From the NCBI GenBank assembly GCA_928212115.1, contig CAKMRJ010000001.1:370705016-370769015 (forward strand): a DNA stretch of 64,000 nt. The letters run 5' to 3'. A program made the position numbers and the translations under genes. This DNA comes from Lactuca virosa. Lineage: Eukaryota; Streptophyta; Magnoliopsida; Asterales; Asteraceae. The notes under the pieces were generated by a model that saw nothing but the letters and a program-made list of their open reading frames with translations, did no database searches and was not told the DNA's origin. Below, piece by piece: positions 47,825 through 59,162 of this stretch. The stretch's first letter is position 1, and each line of letters begins with the position of its first letter.

Positions 47825-50095
47825 TGTCACACCCCCAAACCGGAACGGAGGAAACGTTCGGGGGTGGAGGACGTCATGTACAGGATCACAACAATTGCAT
47901 AATAGTAATCAAAGCAAACACAACCATTACATTGATAAAATATAGTATTTACATCTTTTTCAATACATAGTGTGTATGACATTAAAAATGCATAACAAAA
48001 GTATAAAAGACGCGACTCTAAAGGCTCCGTCTTCTCAAAAACCTGTGGGTGTAACTGTCTACCGGTTCCCTGAGTATACAAGTGGTTTTGAAAGTGTATC
48101 AACATTTAAGTTGGTGAGTTCATAAGCATGTATTTGATATGGAAAGCTTGTCTTTGTTCTTTGAAAATGTTATAGTGTACTTCCAGAAAATCCAATATTT
48201 TCTTAATGAATAAAATGTAGTCTTAGGCCCTAAGACCAAAATGTATGCAGTTACTGTATTCTGAAATAGTGAGCTGTAGTTTGAAATATTGAGTTGTACT
48301 TCATAATAGTAAACTGTAGTTTGTATTAGTAAACTATAGTCTTATTAATAAATAAAAAACTACGTCATGAGTGTTTCTTGAAATTGTACGTTGTACTAAT
48401 GTATTCTGTACTAGAAAAGTAGTGTATTGTAGTAGTGTATGTGGTAGTGTTTGCAGTAGTTTTTGTATGAAACCTTAGTGTATGAATGCCTGGAATCCAC
48501 CAGTTGTAGTGTAAAATAGTGTAATGTAGTTCTATTAATTAAAATAAAACCATTTGTATGAGAGCCTGGAATCCACCAGCTGTAGTGTAAAATAATGTAC
48601 TGTAGTTCTATTAATTAAAATAAAACCATTGAAGTAGTGTTAATCCCGTAAACAAATGCTTTAGATAATACTATTGTGAGCTTCATATAACCATACTTGA
48701 TATGACTAGTGGCCTCTACGACGTTCTTCAGGCGTCGGAATGTAATGACATTTGTCACCCCAGGCCTGCCAGCCTAGCTGTTGCAAGCAGCTCAGGTGCA
48801 GGATTGTTAGTCCCGTATAGATCTATACACAAATTCACGCTCTCCCTCCAGGAGACTCTGGTTATAATTTATAGGACTTGAACCGGTACCCTTATGGGTA
48901 CCCCGAAGTAGTGCCTCACAGCCCTGTATTAACTAGTTTACGTGTAGTGTAGTAGTGTTCTCTTGTTCTTGAAACTGTATGGATAACCTTGTAGTAGTGT
49001 ACTTTGAAGTGTAAAATAATTATACTTAAATAATTATTTTGTAGTGTATCCTTGAATTAGTGAACTAGAGTAGTGTTCCATAAAATATACTTATTATAGT
49101 TTAAATGTATGTTCTTGTTCCTGTATAGTGTTCTTTGAGCATGTAAAATAGTGTAGTGTCTCCCAAACTATACTTATTATAGTTTGAATGTATGTTCTTG
49201 AAATTTTTATTGAACTTAGAAAAATAGTGTAGTGGTTCATAAACTATACCAACTATAGTTTAAATGTATACCCTGTAATGAACTGAAACATTTGCAATTT
49301 AATATTATGTATAAGGCTGTAGTGAGAGATTTATGAAAGATACCCTTTTGCTCGACATGCTACAAAAGGGTTAAAAATATATATAAATATATTTTGGTAA
49401 TTACAGTGATAAATCGGGCTGAAGCAATTGCAAATGGTTTGAAATCGTTTGAATGTTAACACAAAAGTCCTTGTGTTTAACTTGTATTCCCCCCCCCCCC
49501 CCAAAAAAAAAACATTAAAAATAGTGAAAGCATAGGGGTATGAACTCACCTCTAGTGTGTTCGCGTCTGGATAGCGAAACTGTAGAGATGATCATCGGGC
49601 TAGCGTATGTGGAAATAGCGGTATCTAATAATACTTAAACACATATTCGTATTTAAATTAGCAAAATAGTCAATTAAAGTGTTAGACAACACTTATTTTG
49701 TGTAAGGAATAATTACCGAGAATTATTTGATGTGTGGAGAGGGGTTTTCGGTCTAGCCTTCACCGAAATCCTTGATTTCGGTCATCAAACCCTCAACCGA
49801 GAACCTGGTCCTCGGTCTTATGGTGTTTTCGGTCGTAAACGGGTTCTCGATCCAAGTGTTTTCGATCAGCTTGAAGATTTGAAGATTGTTCTTGGTGTTC
49901 TTGGTGAAATTTATGAAGATTTGAAGGATTTTTCTTGAATGTTTGCAGGTTCTAGTATGATACTTGGGAGTAAAATGGGAGTGTTTTTGAGTGAAAAAGT
50001 GAGGACATGCCTTATTTTTCGGGGAAACATACTTATACCGGTTGGGTTTTCGGCCGGAAAGGGGTTCTCGGCCGAAAAGAATTTGCGGTCCGAGA
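47825..50095 (-). mobile_element. Element G: LTR, first part (interrupted by D)
   Basis: It starts TGTCACACCCCCAAACCGG, homologous to the F LTR. It carries the same hairpin-rich module (48700-48880), a C/A homopolymer run (about 49486-49512), the donor-like AGGTGAGTTCATACCCCTA on minus near 49540, and TTCGG/CGGCCGAAAA palindromes near 49745-50095. It is split at the GTTCT duplication and resumes at 58984. Confidence 0.85.
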
Positions 50096-50100
50096 GTTCT
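50096..50100 (+). repeat. Target site duplication of D (left)
   Basis: GTTCT here and at 58979-58983 flank element D exactly at its TG and CA ends, a perfect 5 bp duplication inside the G LTR. Confidence 0.9.
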
Positions 50101-51913
50101 TGTAAAACTCTAAATCAGGTATGAACTTGTAACCCTTGAAGTATTTCTATTATATCATAAGAGACGCTTAAGTACGCTGGGCATACTTATGAGTACGCTT
50201 AATGTACTTGGCAAGGAGGATCGCGGAGAGGCAGCACGTACGCTGGGCGTACGTGCCAGGATGTTCAAACCCTAAAATCCGGACTTGAGACCTATATAAA
50301 CACCCTTAACTCTTTTGAGCCTCACCCTTAATAGCCTCCTTCACCTTCAAACGCCTCTGAAAACCCTAATATCATTTGTGAGTGCATTTTGAGATTCTAG
50401 AGTGCATTTTTGGTCCTTTTAGTGTTCATCCAAGAAGAAGAAGTTGTCAAGGAAGCTTGGAGTGTCATTTGGCTTCAAGAACCTGCATATTGTCGACGTT
50501 GAGGAGCTTCTGGAGGTATAAAGCTTGCACCTTTCCATTTAAATCAATAGATCTAGCTAGGGTTTTCTAGTTTTGTCCCTTTGGTTGGTTTTGGACCTCC
50601 TCTTGTGAGCTAAGAAACTCCTAAGGATGGGAATGACAGATCTGAGGTCCCTTGGTCCTTTAGAACCATAAAAATTGAGTCTTGATGGGAGTTTTGGCCT
50701 CATGCATGGGTTAAAGACCTTGGAAAGGTCTTAATGGAAGTGTTGGGTGTTTATAAGGCATGCAAAGGCACAAAAGTTGCCAACTTTATGCCTTAGGACG
50801 TCTTAACAAACTTAGATCTGGCTTTTGGACGTAAAGGAAACGAGTATTAAGCACTTAATGGAGAAAGTGCTTAAAGTGGTTGTACGCTGGGCGTAACCCA
50901 GTGTACGCCGCGCGTAGTCCCAAGACCCCAACACGTTGCGCGTGCCAGGATGGTACGCCAAGCGTACGCATCACAGTTGGGCCGAATCTGTTTTGGGCCT
51001 TGGAGCTATTGGGCCTCATTTGATTATTGGGCATGGTTGTTTTATGGGAATTATGAGTCATATCATCGGTTATGGGCCATGGACATATTGATTGGGCCTT
51101 ATTGGGCCAAGAGGCCCATTAAGGGTTTTCGACTTGGACTTTGGGCCCATTAGCAAGGGATGGATAATTGGACCTTATGGATGGGTTTGGAGTTTGGGTT
51201 TCCTTTGATTAATTAAAGTCCTAACATTGTTTAATATTATTATTCAGCACAGGAGGTTACAGACTGTTAGGAGAACAACTTTGTATTCAGCAGACAGAGG
51301 TGAGTCTCCTCACCATACCAATCGTTCTAAGGCACCAAGGCCGGCCCATTTTATGATGTGGTATGAACTAGGAAGTATGCTTTGATATATGTGGTATGTT
51401 GTATGGAAGACCATGGGAGAGCCCATGGCACTTGGATGTAAGACCATGTGGAGATCCCATGGCTTTCCTATCAAAGACCATAGGAGAGCCCATGACACTT
51501 AGGTGTAAGACCATGCGGAGAGCCCATGGCGACCTGGAGTAAGACCTTGGGGACGAGCCTACGACATCCTTATCGGTTGTATGCATGACTTATGTGATGT
51601 ATGTAGCCTTAGGGCTAGTATGATATATGATATTTGAATTGCATGTGTGGTATGTTCTGGGGAACTCAATAAGCTTTCGCTTACAGTTTGTGGATTTGTT
51701 TCAGGTACTGAGCCCAAGGGCAAAGGGAAGGCTTGATGGCGCGGCGCGCACTCTATCTCTCATTATTATGTTACGGGACACTCTGATGTTTTAACATAAT
51801 GTTGTAATTGATATGTTTTGGAAACAAAATTGTAAATGGTTTTATGGATGGTAAACATGCATTTTGGATAATTACAAATGAAATTTTTTTTTTTGAAAAG
51901 TTGGGTCGTTACA
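50101..51913 (+). mobile_element. Element D: 5' LTR (1813 bp)
   Basis: It starts TGTAAAACTCTAAATCAGG (mutated from TGTAACACTCC in the 3' copy) and ends TCGTTACA before the primer site. The TATA box is TATATAAA at 50293-50300. The 21 bp inverted repeat CACGTACGC-TGG-GCGTACGTG lies at 50235-50255, with related boxes at 50172-50186 and again downstream at about 50880-50975. A possible leader intron has its donor at 51300 (AGAG|GTGAGT) and acceptor at 51704 (TTGTTTCAG). Confidence 0.92.
50172..50255 (+). promoter_or_regulatory. CpG palindromes upstream of the D promoter
   Basis: GTACGCTGGGCATAC (50172-50186) and CACGTACGC-TGG-GCGTACGTG (50235-50255, perfect 9 bp arms) precede the TATATAAA box by about 40-120 bp. 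The 3' LTR copy keeps the second palindrome unchanged (near 57262-57282). Confidence 0.6.
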
Positions 51914-51916
51914 AGT

Positions 51917-51928
51917 TGGTATTAGAGC
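51917..51928 (+). other. Primer binding site of element D
   Basis: TGGTATTAGAGC lies three bases after the LTR end and matches the initiator-Met tRNA site with one change. The D leader that follows is cut at 52097. Confidence 0.85.
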
Positions 51929-52229
51929 CTTGGTTTGAGGGATCCGGGCACACTCTCGGGTGTTTCAGGACTCAAACTAAGGAAAGGATAAATTGTTTTC
52001 AAAATAAAAGTTAAAAACTTTTAAGAAATGAAAAGAAGATAGTGCAACGCGCGCGATCGGCCGAGCCAAGTAAGCAGTTCCCAATGTGTTAGCCATGTGT
52101 AACGCCCGTAAATCCGGGCTAGTCAATTTAGAGATAATAGGGGTCGAAAACGACTTTTCGACAAAAGATTATTTAGAATAAATAATCTTAACCATGTTGT
52201 AGAATACGTCTCAAGGTTTCCGTACATAT

Positions 52230-52800
52230 AAAGAACGCCGAAATCCGAGTTATAACGAAGAAGTTATGACCCGTCGAAGTTTTACGGCAGAACCGGCACG
52301 GCACCGGGAGACGTAAATAGTGAATTTACGATATAGCGACTTTTAGCCTTAGCGATCTAAATGAAAGTCGTAGAAAATGTTAAACCGAGAACATACAAAA
52401 AAAGTACGCCCAAATCTGACTCCGTATGAGGAAGTTATGATTTTTCAAAGTTTCGGCTTAGCGGTGTACAGCCCGAAATTCGAATATTAGAACAAGCGGT
52501 TTTTAGCCGACACAACCTAAACGAGAATCGAAGATCTCGTTATTTGTAGCGTAACGATAAAAAGACAGACGAAAACGGACGTCGGATGAAGAAGTTGTGA
52601 ATTTTTAACGGACCAATTCTGTCCCGGCCTGTTAAAAATATAACATTTAAAATCGATTCAAAATTAGCCGACGGAGTCTAAACGAAAGTTGTAGAGTACG
52701 TTCCCGCCTACGTGTGGATATAAAGAACGTCGAAAACTGAGCTCGTATGCGAAAGATATGAGTTTTAGAAGTCGGAGTGTAAAATTGTGAAATTTGCGAG
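52230..52800 (+). repeat. Four diverged units of about 160 bp
   Basis: Units built around AAAGAACGCCGAAATCCGAG and GAAGAAGTTATGA start at about 52230, 52399, 52560 and 52720, spaced 169, 161 and 160 bp. Linkers share TTTTAGCC and CTAAACGAAAGT-like words. The same module occurs in the family E solo LTR and once in the LTR of J (about 60069). Confidence 0.7.
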
Positions 52801-52880
52801 AAGTTGATGACGTGACCGCATCTGAGCCGTTGCTTGCTGACCAAGGCTTCGCTTCGGATCACACCACGTAGCCTCGCATT

Positions 52881-53042
52881 GCGCCCCGCGTACGAGATTC
52901 GGTACGCCCCGCGTACCTTCGGCCTTATCCTTCCGACGAGTGCGAGACAGCTGGATCCGAGGTGGCACCTTATCCGAAGCCTACGCCCCGCGTAGACTGC
53001 TGGACGCCCAGCGTAACCGAGGCTGCTGGCCCCTATAAATAG
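52881..53042 (+). promoter_or_regulatory. Promoter region of the E' LTR
   Basis: CpG palindromes (52901-52917, 52981-52995 and a partial one at 52881-52893) lie immediately upstream of CTATAAATAG (53033-53042). A CTCTCTCTCT pyrimidine patch follows at 53076-53107, as in many plant core promoters. Transcription would start about 30 bp past the TATA box. Confidence 0.65.
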
Positions 53043-54621
53043 ATGCGAAGGGTTCCGAGTTTTTCACACCTTTCTTCACTCTCTCTCTAAAATCTTTCTC
53101 TCTCTAGGGTTTCTAACCCTCCCCTAAGCCTAGGTGAACCCCTAGCACCCGAAGGAAGCCCCGAGGCTCCCGGAGTCCCGAGAAAAAGGGTCTTTCGGTT
53201 CGGAAACGCTGCTCCGAGCAAAGCCCGGTTTTCTTTAAAATTCGTTGTAAGTGAGCTACGCCTACGCAATTTTTAATATAACTTTTAAATGATTATAGTA
53301 ATGTTATTAGGTCCTTAAAATAATTATTTGGGCTATTATTATGAGTTATATTGAGTGTTATTTAACGCTTATATAATAATAATAATATCTAGACTATTAA
53401 TTAGTCGCGGTTAACGTTAAAACTAAACCCTAGTGGTATTTATACTAGGTTTTGTCGAGGGAAATTGTTTTAAGAAGTAACGAAGCGCTGTTCGAGTGCA
53501 GAGACACCACCTTCCAGGTGAGTGCATAGTTACTTTCATCTTAGACATAGATATGAAGTATTTTATATAAATTACGTGCTATGTGTGCATATTATCTGAG
53601 TACTTGCTGTCTATGCTAGATGAACGATTTTATACATGTTTTAAATGATTTAAACTGTATATGTATTTTATATCTACGAAAATGTTGGGGTAAAACATGG
53701 GTAGATGTGATAGATGAAATATGAGTTGGATGATGAGGTGAGAGGTGAAATAGACCAGGAGGTGAGGGTGAGAGGTGGACGATGTGAGAAGCCTTTCCCA
53801 AATGATGGCCCCGTCATTCAGCAGAGTATGGATGACAACCACGGACTATTCTAGACAGTCCAGTGGAACACTAGCAGGCTCGCAACCTGTAGGTGTTGTG
53901 AACGATGTGTTCACCGGTGTACTCTAAAAAAACCCATTGACATGTATTGCGAGTGGATTCTCGGAAACGATACTGTCGATAAACGAGATAACCCTGGCAG
54001 CTGCGCCTAAAGGACAATACCGGCAGATGCGCCTCGTAGAGAATGTCACAACTTTGGCAGCTGTGCCTAAGTGACAGGACTAGCAGCTGTGTTTGACAGA
54101 TGTGTCATTGACAACGATGAAATTCATACCTATTCCTTAGGATAATCCTTAGGAATGAATGAACAAGAAATAGCTAATTCTTAGGGTAGATCCATAAGAA
54201 TAAAGAAGATAATGGGGATGGGTAATTGGGTTAACTGTTTGATGATTAAACATAATAATTATATTATTGTGGGTTGAAAACCCTATGTACTCACCAGGTT
54301 TCCCAACCTGACCCACTCAGTTTATTTGTATCGCAGGTGCCGATATGAAGTTACATTACACCGAGAGATTAAAGAGGTGTAGATCACTAGTGTAAGTGAA
54401 TGTAAGTTCTGTTTATGCTTATGTTTCTGTATTGACGATGACATCCCAAAATGTTTTAAAATGAATAAAAATAATTTTCTTCGGAAATGTTTTGATAACA
54501 TATTTATCATGTTTTACTGGGAACAAATTCCGCAACATTTTTTTTAAAAGAGGTACTCTGATTTTTATAAAGCATAAACAAAATCGGTCTTTTCTGGCCA
54601 TGAAAATGGGAATGTCACAGT

Positions 54622-54633
54622 TGGTATCAGAGC
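54622..54633 (+). other. Primer binding site after the E' LTR
   Basis: A perfect TGGTATCAGAGC directly follows the LTR end. Confidence 0.88.
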
Positions 54634-54685
54634 ATTAGTTTAAGCGAACTAGGAATACAGATTTATTTCTAGACTTAAACTTAGA

Positions 54686-55370
54686 ATGCTAAGCAATGAT
54701 TGTGAGGTGCAACGACTTGTGAGGGAGTTTCATGACCTTCAGCAGACCACCGAGACTGTGGCGGAGATCACTGCCAAGTTTCGGGAACGAGCTTTGTTGA
54801 TCCCACATTACGCTACGGATGAGGATATGAGGCAGACGAGATATCATTCCATGCTGAGGGATGATATCCATGAGTTTGTGAGCTTTACAGGGTGCAAAAC
54901 CCTGAATGACATGGTGGAGAAGGCCCGTGAGCGGGAAATGGAGTTGGACTTCCGCACCAAGCGGAAGCCGGAGCAGGCACAGGCGGCGGTAGGTCAGGCT
55001 AAAAAGCCTAAGACATCAGACACTTCCAGCAAGGGCCAACAGGGTCGTGGCCAGTGTGCCAAGTGCGGTAAACCGCACAGTGGGGCTTGCCGGGGGGCGG
55101 GCTCGGGATGCTATGCTTGTGGCCAATCAGGCCACGTGATCAGGGATTGCCCCAAGAAGGGCTTGATTTGCTTCCACTGCAACCAGACCAGCCCCAAGCG
55201 GGCCGATTGTCCGACGTTGCAAGGAGGGGGAGGAGCGGTGGCGGCGCCTGCGCCCTCCACGTTGAGGATTACCAATGGCCGCCCTGCCAAGGCGGAGGTT
55301 CCGGCGGTGAAGAGCCGCGCATTTCAGTTTACCACCGAGGAGGCTCGGGCAGCACCAGACGTTGTGGCTG
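54686..55370 (+). pseudogene. gag: Gag of D, N-terminus missing
   Basis: The open frame begins inside the gag domain (VREFHDLQQTTETVAEITAKF), because the N-terminal half is deleted at the junction with the E' leader. It continues with MLRDDIHEFVSF, a basic stretch, and zinc-knuckle clusters (CAKCGKPHSGACRG; CYACGQSGHVIRDC; ICFHCNQTSPKRADC, about 55057-55210), and ends PDVVAG at 55370. Its body matches the gag of I closely. The frame stays open to 55567 through a candidate intron and out-of-frame protease sequence. Confidence 0.85.
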
Positions 55371-55436
55371 GTACGTATCTATTATTCCCTACTCATTATG
55401 ATTTGTATGACTTATATTTATATTATGCTTGTATAG
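55371..55436 (+). other. Candidate intron at the gag-protease junction of D
   Basis: A 66 bp, T/A-rich segment runs from GTACGTATC to CTTGTATAG. Its removal joins VVAG to TFLVNGMS, matching VTGTFLLDN in F. The position and phase equal those of the 68 bp insert in I. The segment is 22 codons without a stop, so unspliced translation cannot be excluded here. Confidence 0.6.
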
Positions 55437-55805
55437 GGACCTTTTTGGTCAATGGTATGTCGGCACATGTTTGTTTGATTCGGGTGCCACCCAATCGTTC
55501 GTATCTCTTGCGCTTAGCAAGAAGTTTCGGGACGCGCCCGAAGCTCTGGATTCCCCACTCGAGGTAGAGATTGCAGATGACCGCACCGTTAGTGTCGCGA
55601 GGGTGTATCGGGACTGTGTCCTGAATGTGCTTGGAGAGAGGCTTCGTGTCGACCTAGTCCTGATACCGTTGCGAGGGCTGAAGGTGATTGTCGGGATGGA
55701 TTGGCTGGGGGCCAACGGGGCCATGATTGATTGCGAGCGCCAGTTGATTAGGGTTCAAACCCCAAGTGGGGGAGAACTGGTTATTCATGGTGAGAGGGCT
55801 TCGTA
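55437..55805 (+). pseudogene. pol: Aspartic protease of D
   Basis: The frame reads LFDSGATQSFVSLALSKKF with the catalytic Asp-Ser-Gly-Ala (about 55475-55530), later VIVGMDWLGANGAMIDC. It is one base out of frame with the preceding VNGMSAHV segment (a lost base near 55472), and ends in a TAG at 55804-55806 before RT. Confidence 0.82.
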
Positions 55806-56856
55806 GGGGCCGACCCTCTGTTTGGCTGCGAGGGTTAGGAGGTTTTTACAGCAGGGTTGCACGGGAATTCTGGCTTATGTCTCGGATACGAGAGTAGAGA
55901 CCGTGACGGATGTGGGCAGTGTGCCTGTGGTACAGGAGTTTCGGGATGTTTTCCCCGAAGAGTTACCAGGAGTGCCTCCGGAGAGGCAGGTGGAATTTCG
56001 CATTGACTTGGTGCCGGGTGCCGCTCCGATAGCAAAGGCACCCTACCGGTTGGCACCACCGGAGATGCAGGAACTATCTATGCAGCTTCAGGAGCTGCTA
56101 GAGCGAGGGTTCATTTGTCCGAGCAGTTCCCCGTGGGGAGCACCGATTCTTTTTGTGAAAAAGAAGGATTGATCGCACAGGATGTGCATTGATTATAGGG
56201 AGCTGAACAAACTAACGGTGAAGAACCGTTATTCGTTGCCAAGGATCGATGATTTGTTCGATCAGCTGCAGGGTGCGTCATGGTTTTCCAAGATTGATCT
56301 TCGGTCGAGATACCATCGGAGGGGTGTGGATGCCATATGGGTGATCGTAGACAGACTGACGAAGAGTGCCCACTTCATTCAGATTTCCGAGAGCATATCC
56401 GCAGAAAAGTTGGCGGATATTTATGTACGAGAAGTGGTGGCTAGGCACGGGGTGCCAGGGTCGGTAGTCTTTGACAGGGATGTCCGGTTTACATCCAGAT
56501 TCTGGAAGAAGTTCCACGACGAACTGGGCACTCAGCTACATATCAGTACGGCGTACCACCCTCAGACTGACGGACAGAGTGAGAGGACGATCCAGAAGCT
56601 GGAGGACATGCTTCGATCCTGCGTTCTAGATTTTGGAGGGAGTTGGGATACATACCTCCCACTGGCAGAGTTCTCATACAATAATAGTTATCATGCTAGT
56701 ATTGACCGAGCCCCATTGGAGATGTTATATGGTCGGAGGTGCAGGATCCCAGTGTGTTGGGAAGAGGTTGGGCATCGGGTCATGGGGAGCACTCAGGTAG
56801 TGCTCAAGACTATCGGATTGATTCAGCAGGTGCATGACCGGTTGCGAGTCGTGTAG
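55806..56856 (+). pseudogene. pol: RT-integrase fusion of D by internal deletion
   Basis: The linker and RT start (PYRLAPPEMQELSMQLQEL; PILFVKKKD) end in a TGA at 56170-56172, where a Gly codon is expected. The frame resumes MCIDYRELNKLTVKNRY and runs to DLRSRYH at about 56321. There it passes without a frame change into integrase (DAIWVIVDRLTKSAHF; DVRFTSRFWKKF; STAYHPQTDGQSERTIQKLE). The RT catalytic YxDD box, all of RNase H and the integrase zinc-binding domain are missing. The integrase core keeps its three catalytic acid regions. A TAG at about 56854 ends it. Confidence 0.85.
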
Positions 56857-57111
56857 AGCCGTCAGAAGAGTTATGTTGACCGACGGCGTTCGAATCTAGA
56901 TATTCAGGTGGATGGGAGCCTGAACTACATCGAGAGGCCAGTTGCCATCTTAGATAGGAAGACGAAGGGTCTTCGGAACAAGGAGGTGAAACTAGTGAAG
57001 GTGCAATGGCAGCACCGAAGGGGCTCCGAAAGGACTTGGGAGTCGGAGGAGGAGATGCGGGAGCATTATCCCGATCTATTCGCAGCTATGGACTTCGAGG
57101 ACGAAGTCTAG
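56857..57111 (+). pseudogene. pol: Chromodomain end of D integrase
   Basis: After SYVDRRRSNLDIQ the usual GPF/Y module is absent and the frame continues into the chromodomain: LNYIERPVAILDRKTKGL, VKLVKVQWQHRRGSERTWES, MREHYPDLF, ending at TAG 57109-57111. This arrangement marks D as a plant chromovirus. The final Asp/Glu-rich tail follows directly before the polypurine tract. Confidence 0.85.
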
Positions 57112-57116
57112 TTCAA

Positions 57117-57128
57117 GTGGGGGAGAGT
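57117..57128 (+). other. Polypurine tract of element D
   Basis: GTGGGGGAGAGT immediately precedes the TGTAACACTCC that starts the 3' LTR. Confidence 0.88.
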
Positions 57129-58978
57129 TGTAACACTCCAAATCAGGTATGACCTTGTAACCCTTGAAGTATTTCTATTATATCATAAGAGACCCCTAAG
57201 TACGTTGGGCGTACTTATGAGTACGCTTAGCATACTTGGCAAGGAGGATCGCGGAGAGGCAGCACGTACGCTGGGCGTACGTGCCAGGATGTTCAAACCC
57301 TAAAATCCGGACTTGAGACCTATATAAACACCCTTAACTCTTTTGATCCTCACCCTTAACAACCTCCTTCACCTTCAAACGCCTCTGAAAACCCTAATAT
57401 CATTTGTGAGTGCATTTTGAGCTTCAATAGTGCATTTTTTGTCCTTTTAGTGTTCATCCAAAAAGAAGAAGTTGTCAAGGAAGATTGGAGTGTCATTTGG
57501 CTTCAAGAACCCGCATATTGTCGACCTTGAGGAGTTTCTGGAGGTATAAAGCTTGCACCTTTCCATTTAAATCAATAGATCTAGCTAGGGTTTTCTAGTT
57601 TTGTCCCTTTGGTTGGTTTTGGACCTCCTATTGTGAGCTAAGCAACTCCAAAGGATTGGAATGACAGATCTGAGGTCCCTTGGTCCTTTAGAACCATAAA
57701 AATTGAGTCTTGATGGGAGTTTTGGCCTCATGCATGGGTTAAAGACCTTGGAAAGGTCTTAATGGAAGTGTTGGGTGTTTATGAGGCATGGAAAGGCATA
57801 AAGTTGCCAACTTTATGCCTTAGGACGTCTTAACAAACTTAGATCTGGCTTTTGGATGTAAAGGAAACAAGTATTAAGCACTTAATAGAGAAAGTGCTTA
57901 AACTGGTTGTACGTTGGGCGTAACCCAGTGTACGCCTCGCATAGTCCCAAGACCCCAGTACGCTGCGCGTACCGGGATGGTACGCCGAGCGTACGCATCA
58001 CAGTTAGGCCGAATCTGTTTTGGGCCTTGGAGCTATTGGGCCTCATTTGATTATTAGGCATGGTTGTTTTCTGGGAATTATGAGTCATATCATCGGTTAT
58101 GGGCCATGGACATATTGATTGGGCCTTATTAGGCCAAGAGGCCCATTAAGGATTTTGGACTTGGACTTTAGGCCCATTAGCAAGGGATGGATAATTGGAC
58201 CTTATGGAAGGGTTTGGAGTTTGGGTTTCCTTTGATCAATTAAAGTCTTAACATTGTTTAATATTATTATTCAGCACGGGAGGTTACGGACTTTTACGAG
58301 AATAGCGTTGTATTCAGCAGACATAGGTGAGTCTCCTCACCATACCAATGGGTCTAAGGCACCAAGGCCGGCCCATTTTATGATGTGTAGTATCCTAGCT
58401 GAGATTGTATTATGTGACATGTTAGTTGGTATGAACTAGGAAGTATGCTTTGATATATGTGGTATGTTGTATGGAAGACCATGGGAGAGCCCATGAGACT
58501 TGGATGTAAGACCATGTGGAGAGCCCATTGCTTTCCTATCAAAGACCATGGGAGAGCCCATGGCACTTAGGTGTAAGACCATGCGGAGAGCCCATGGCAT
58601 CCTGGAGTAAGACCCTGGGGACGAGCCCACGACATCCTTATCGGCTGTATGCATGACTTATGTGATGTATGTAACCTTAGGGCTAGTATGATATATGATA
58701 TTTGAATTGCATGTGTGGTATGTTCTGGGGAACTCATTAAGCTTTCGCTTACAGTTTGTGGATTTGTTTCAGGTACTGAGCCCAAGGGCAAAGGCAAGGC
58801 TTGATGGCGCGGCGTGCACTCTATCTCTCATTATTATGTTACGGGACACTCTGATGTTTTAACACAAAGTTGTAATTGATATGTTTTGAAAACAATTGTA
58901 ACTGGTTTTGTGGATGGTAAACATGCATTTTGGATAATTACAAATGAAAGTTTTGTTTTGAAAAATTAGGTCATTACA
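57129..58978 (+). mobile_element. Element D: 3' LTR (1850 bp)
   Basis: It is nearly identical to 50101-51913 over its length, with small indels (for example TAGTATCCTAGCTGAGATTG near 58387, absent from the 5' copy). It starts TGTAACACTCC and ends GGTCATTACA, followed by the target duplication GTTCT (58979-58983). Confidence 0.93.
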
Positions 58979-58983
58979 GTTCT

Positions 58984-59162
58984 CGGTTCCAAAGGAAAAA
59001 TCCTTGATTTTTCAGCGTATTTTATTCCAAATACTTATATAAAAACATCATTTATATAATTTAAATCATATTTACCCTTAAGATCTTAATAGTATAAATA
59101 AAATTCAAATTTTGTTTAAAGGGTTTGACTTTTATTGGCTTGAAAAATAACGGGTTGTTACA
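58984..59162 (-). mobile_element. Element G: LTR, outer end after D
   Basis: It continues the G LTR from TCTCGGTTCC and ends CGGGTTGTTACA at 59162, resembling the F LTR outer end (AATTCAAATTTT, CGGGTTGTCACA). No polypurine tract follows on the outer side, so this is the 5' LTR of G. Confidence 0.8.

Larger units (their letters stand above)
52098..54619 (+). mobile_element. Family E' LTR (2522 bp) inside the leader of D
   Basis: It starts TGTAACGCCCGTAAATCCGG and ends GGGAATGTCACA, followed by its own primer site. It is the plus-strand homologue of the solo LTR at 31030-33237. It has four diverged units of about 160 bp at 52230-52760, palindromes GGTACGC-CCC-GCGTACC (52901-52917) and CTACGC-CCC-GCGTAG (52981-52995), TATAAATAG at 53034-53042 with a CT-rich start region, and TTCCAG|GTGAGTGC near 53517. 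After it only about 70 bp of leader remain before D-like gag, so the element it belonged to has been largely deleted. Confidence 0.85.
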
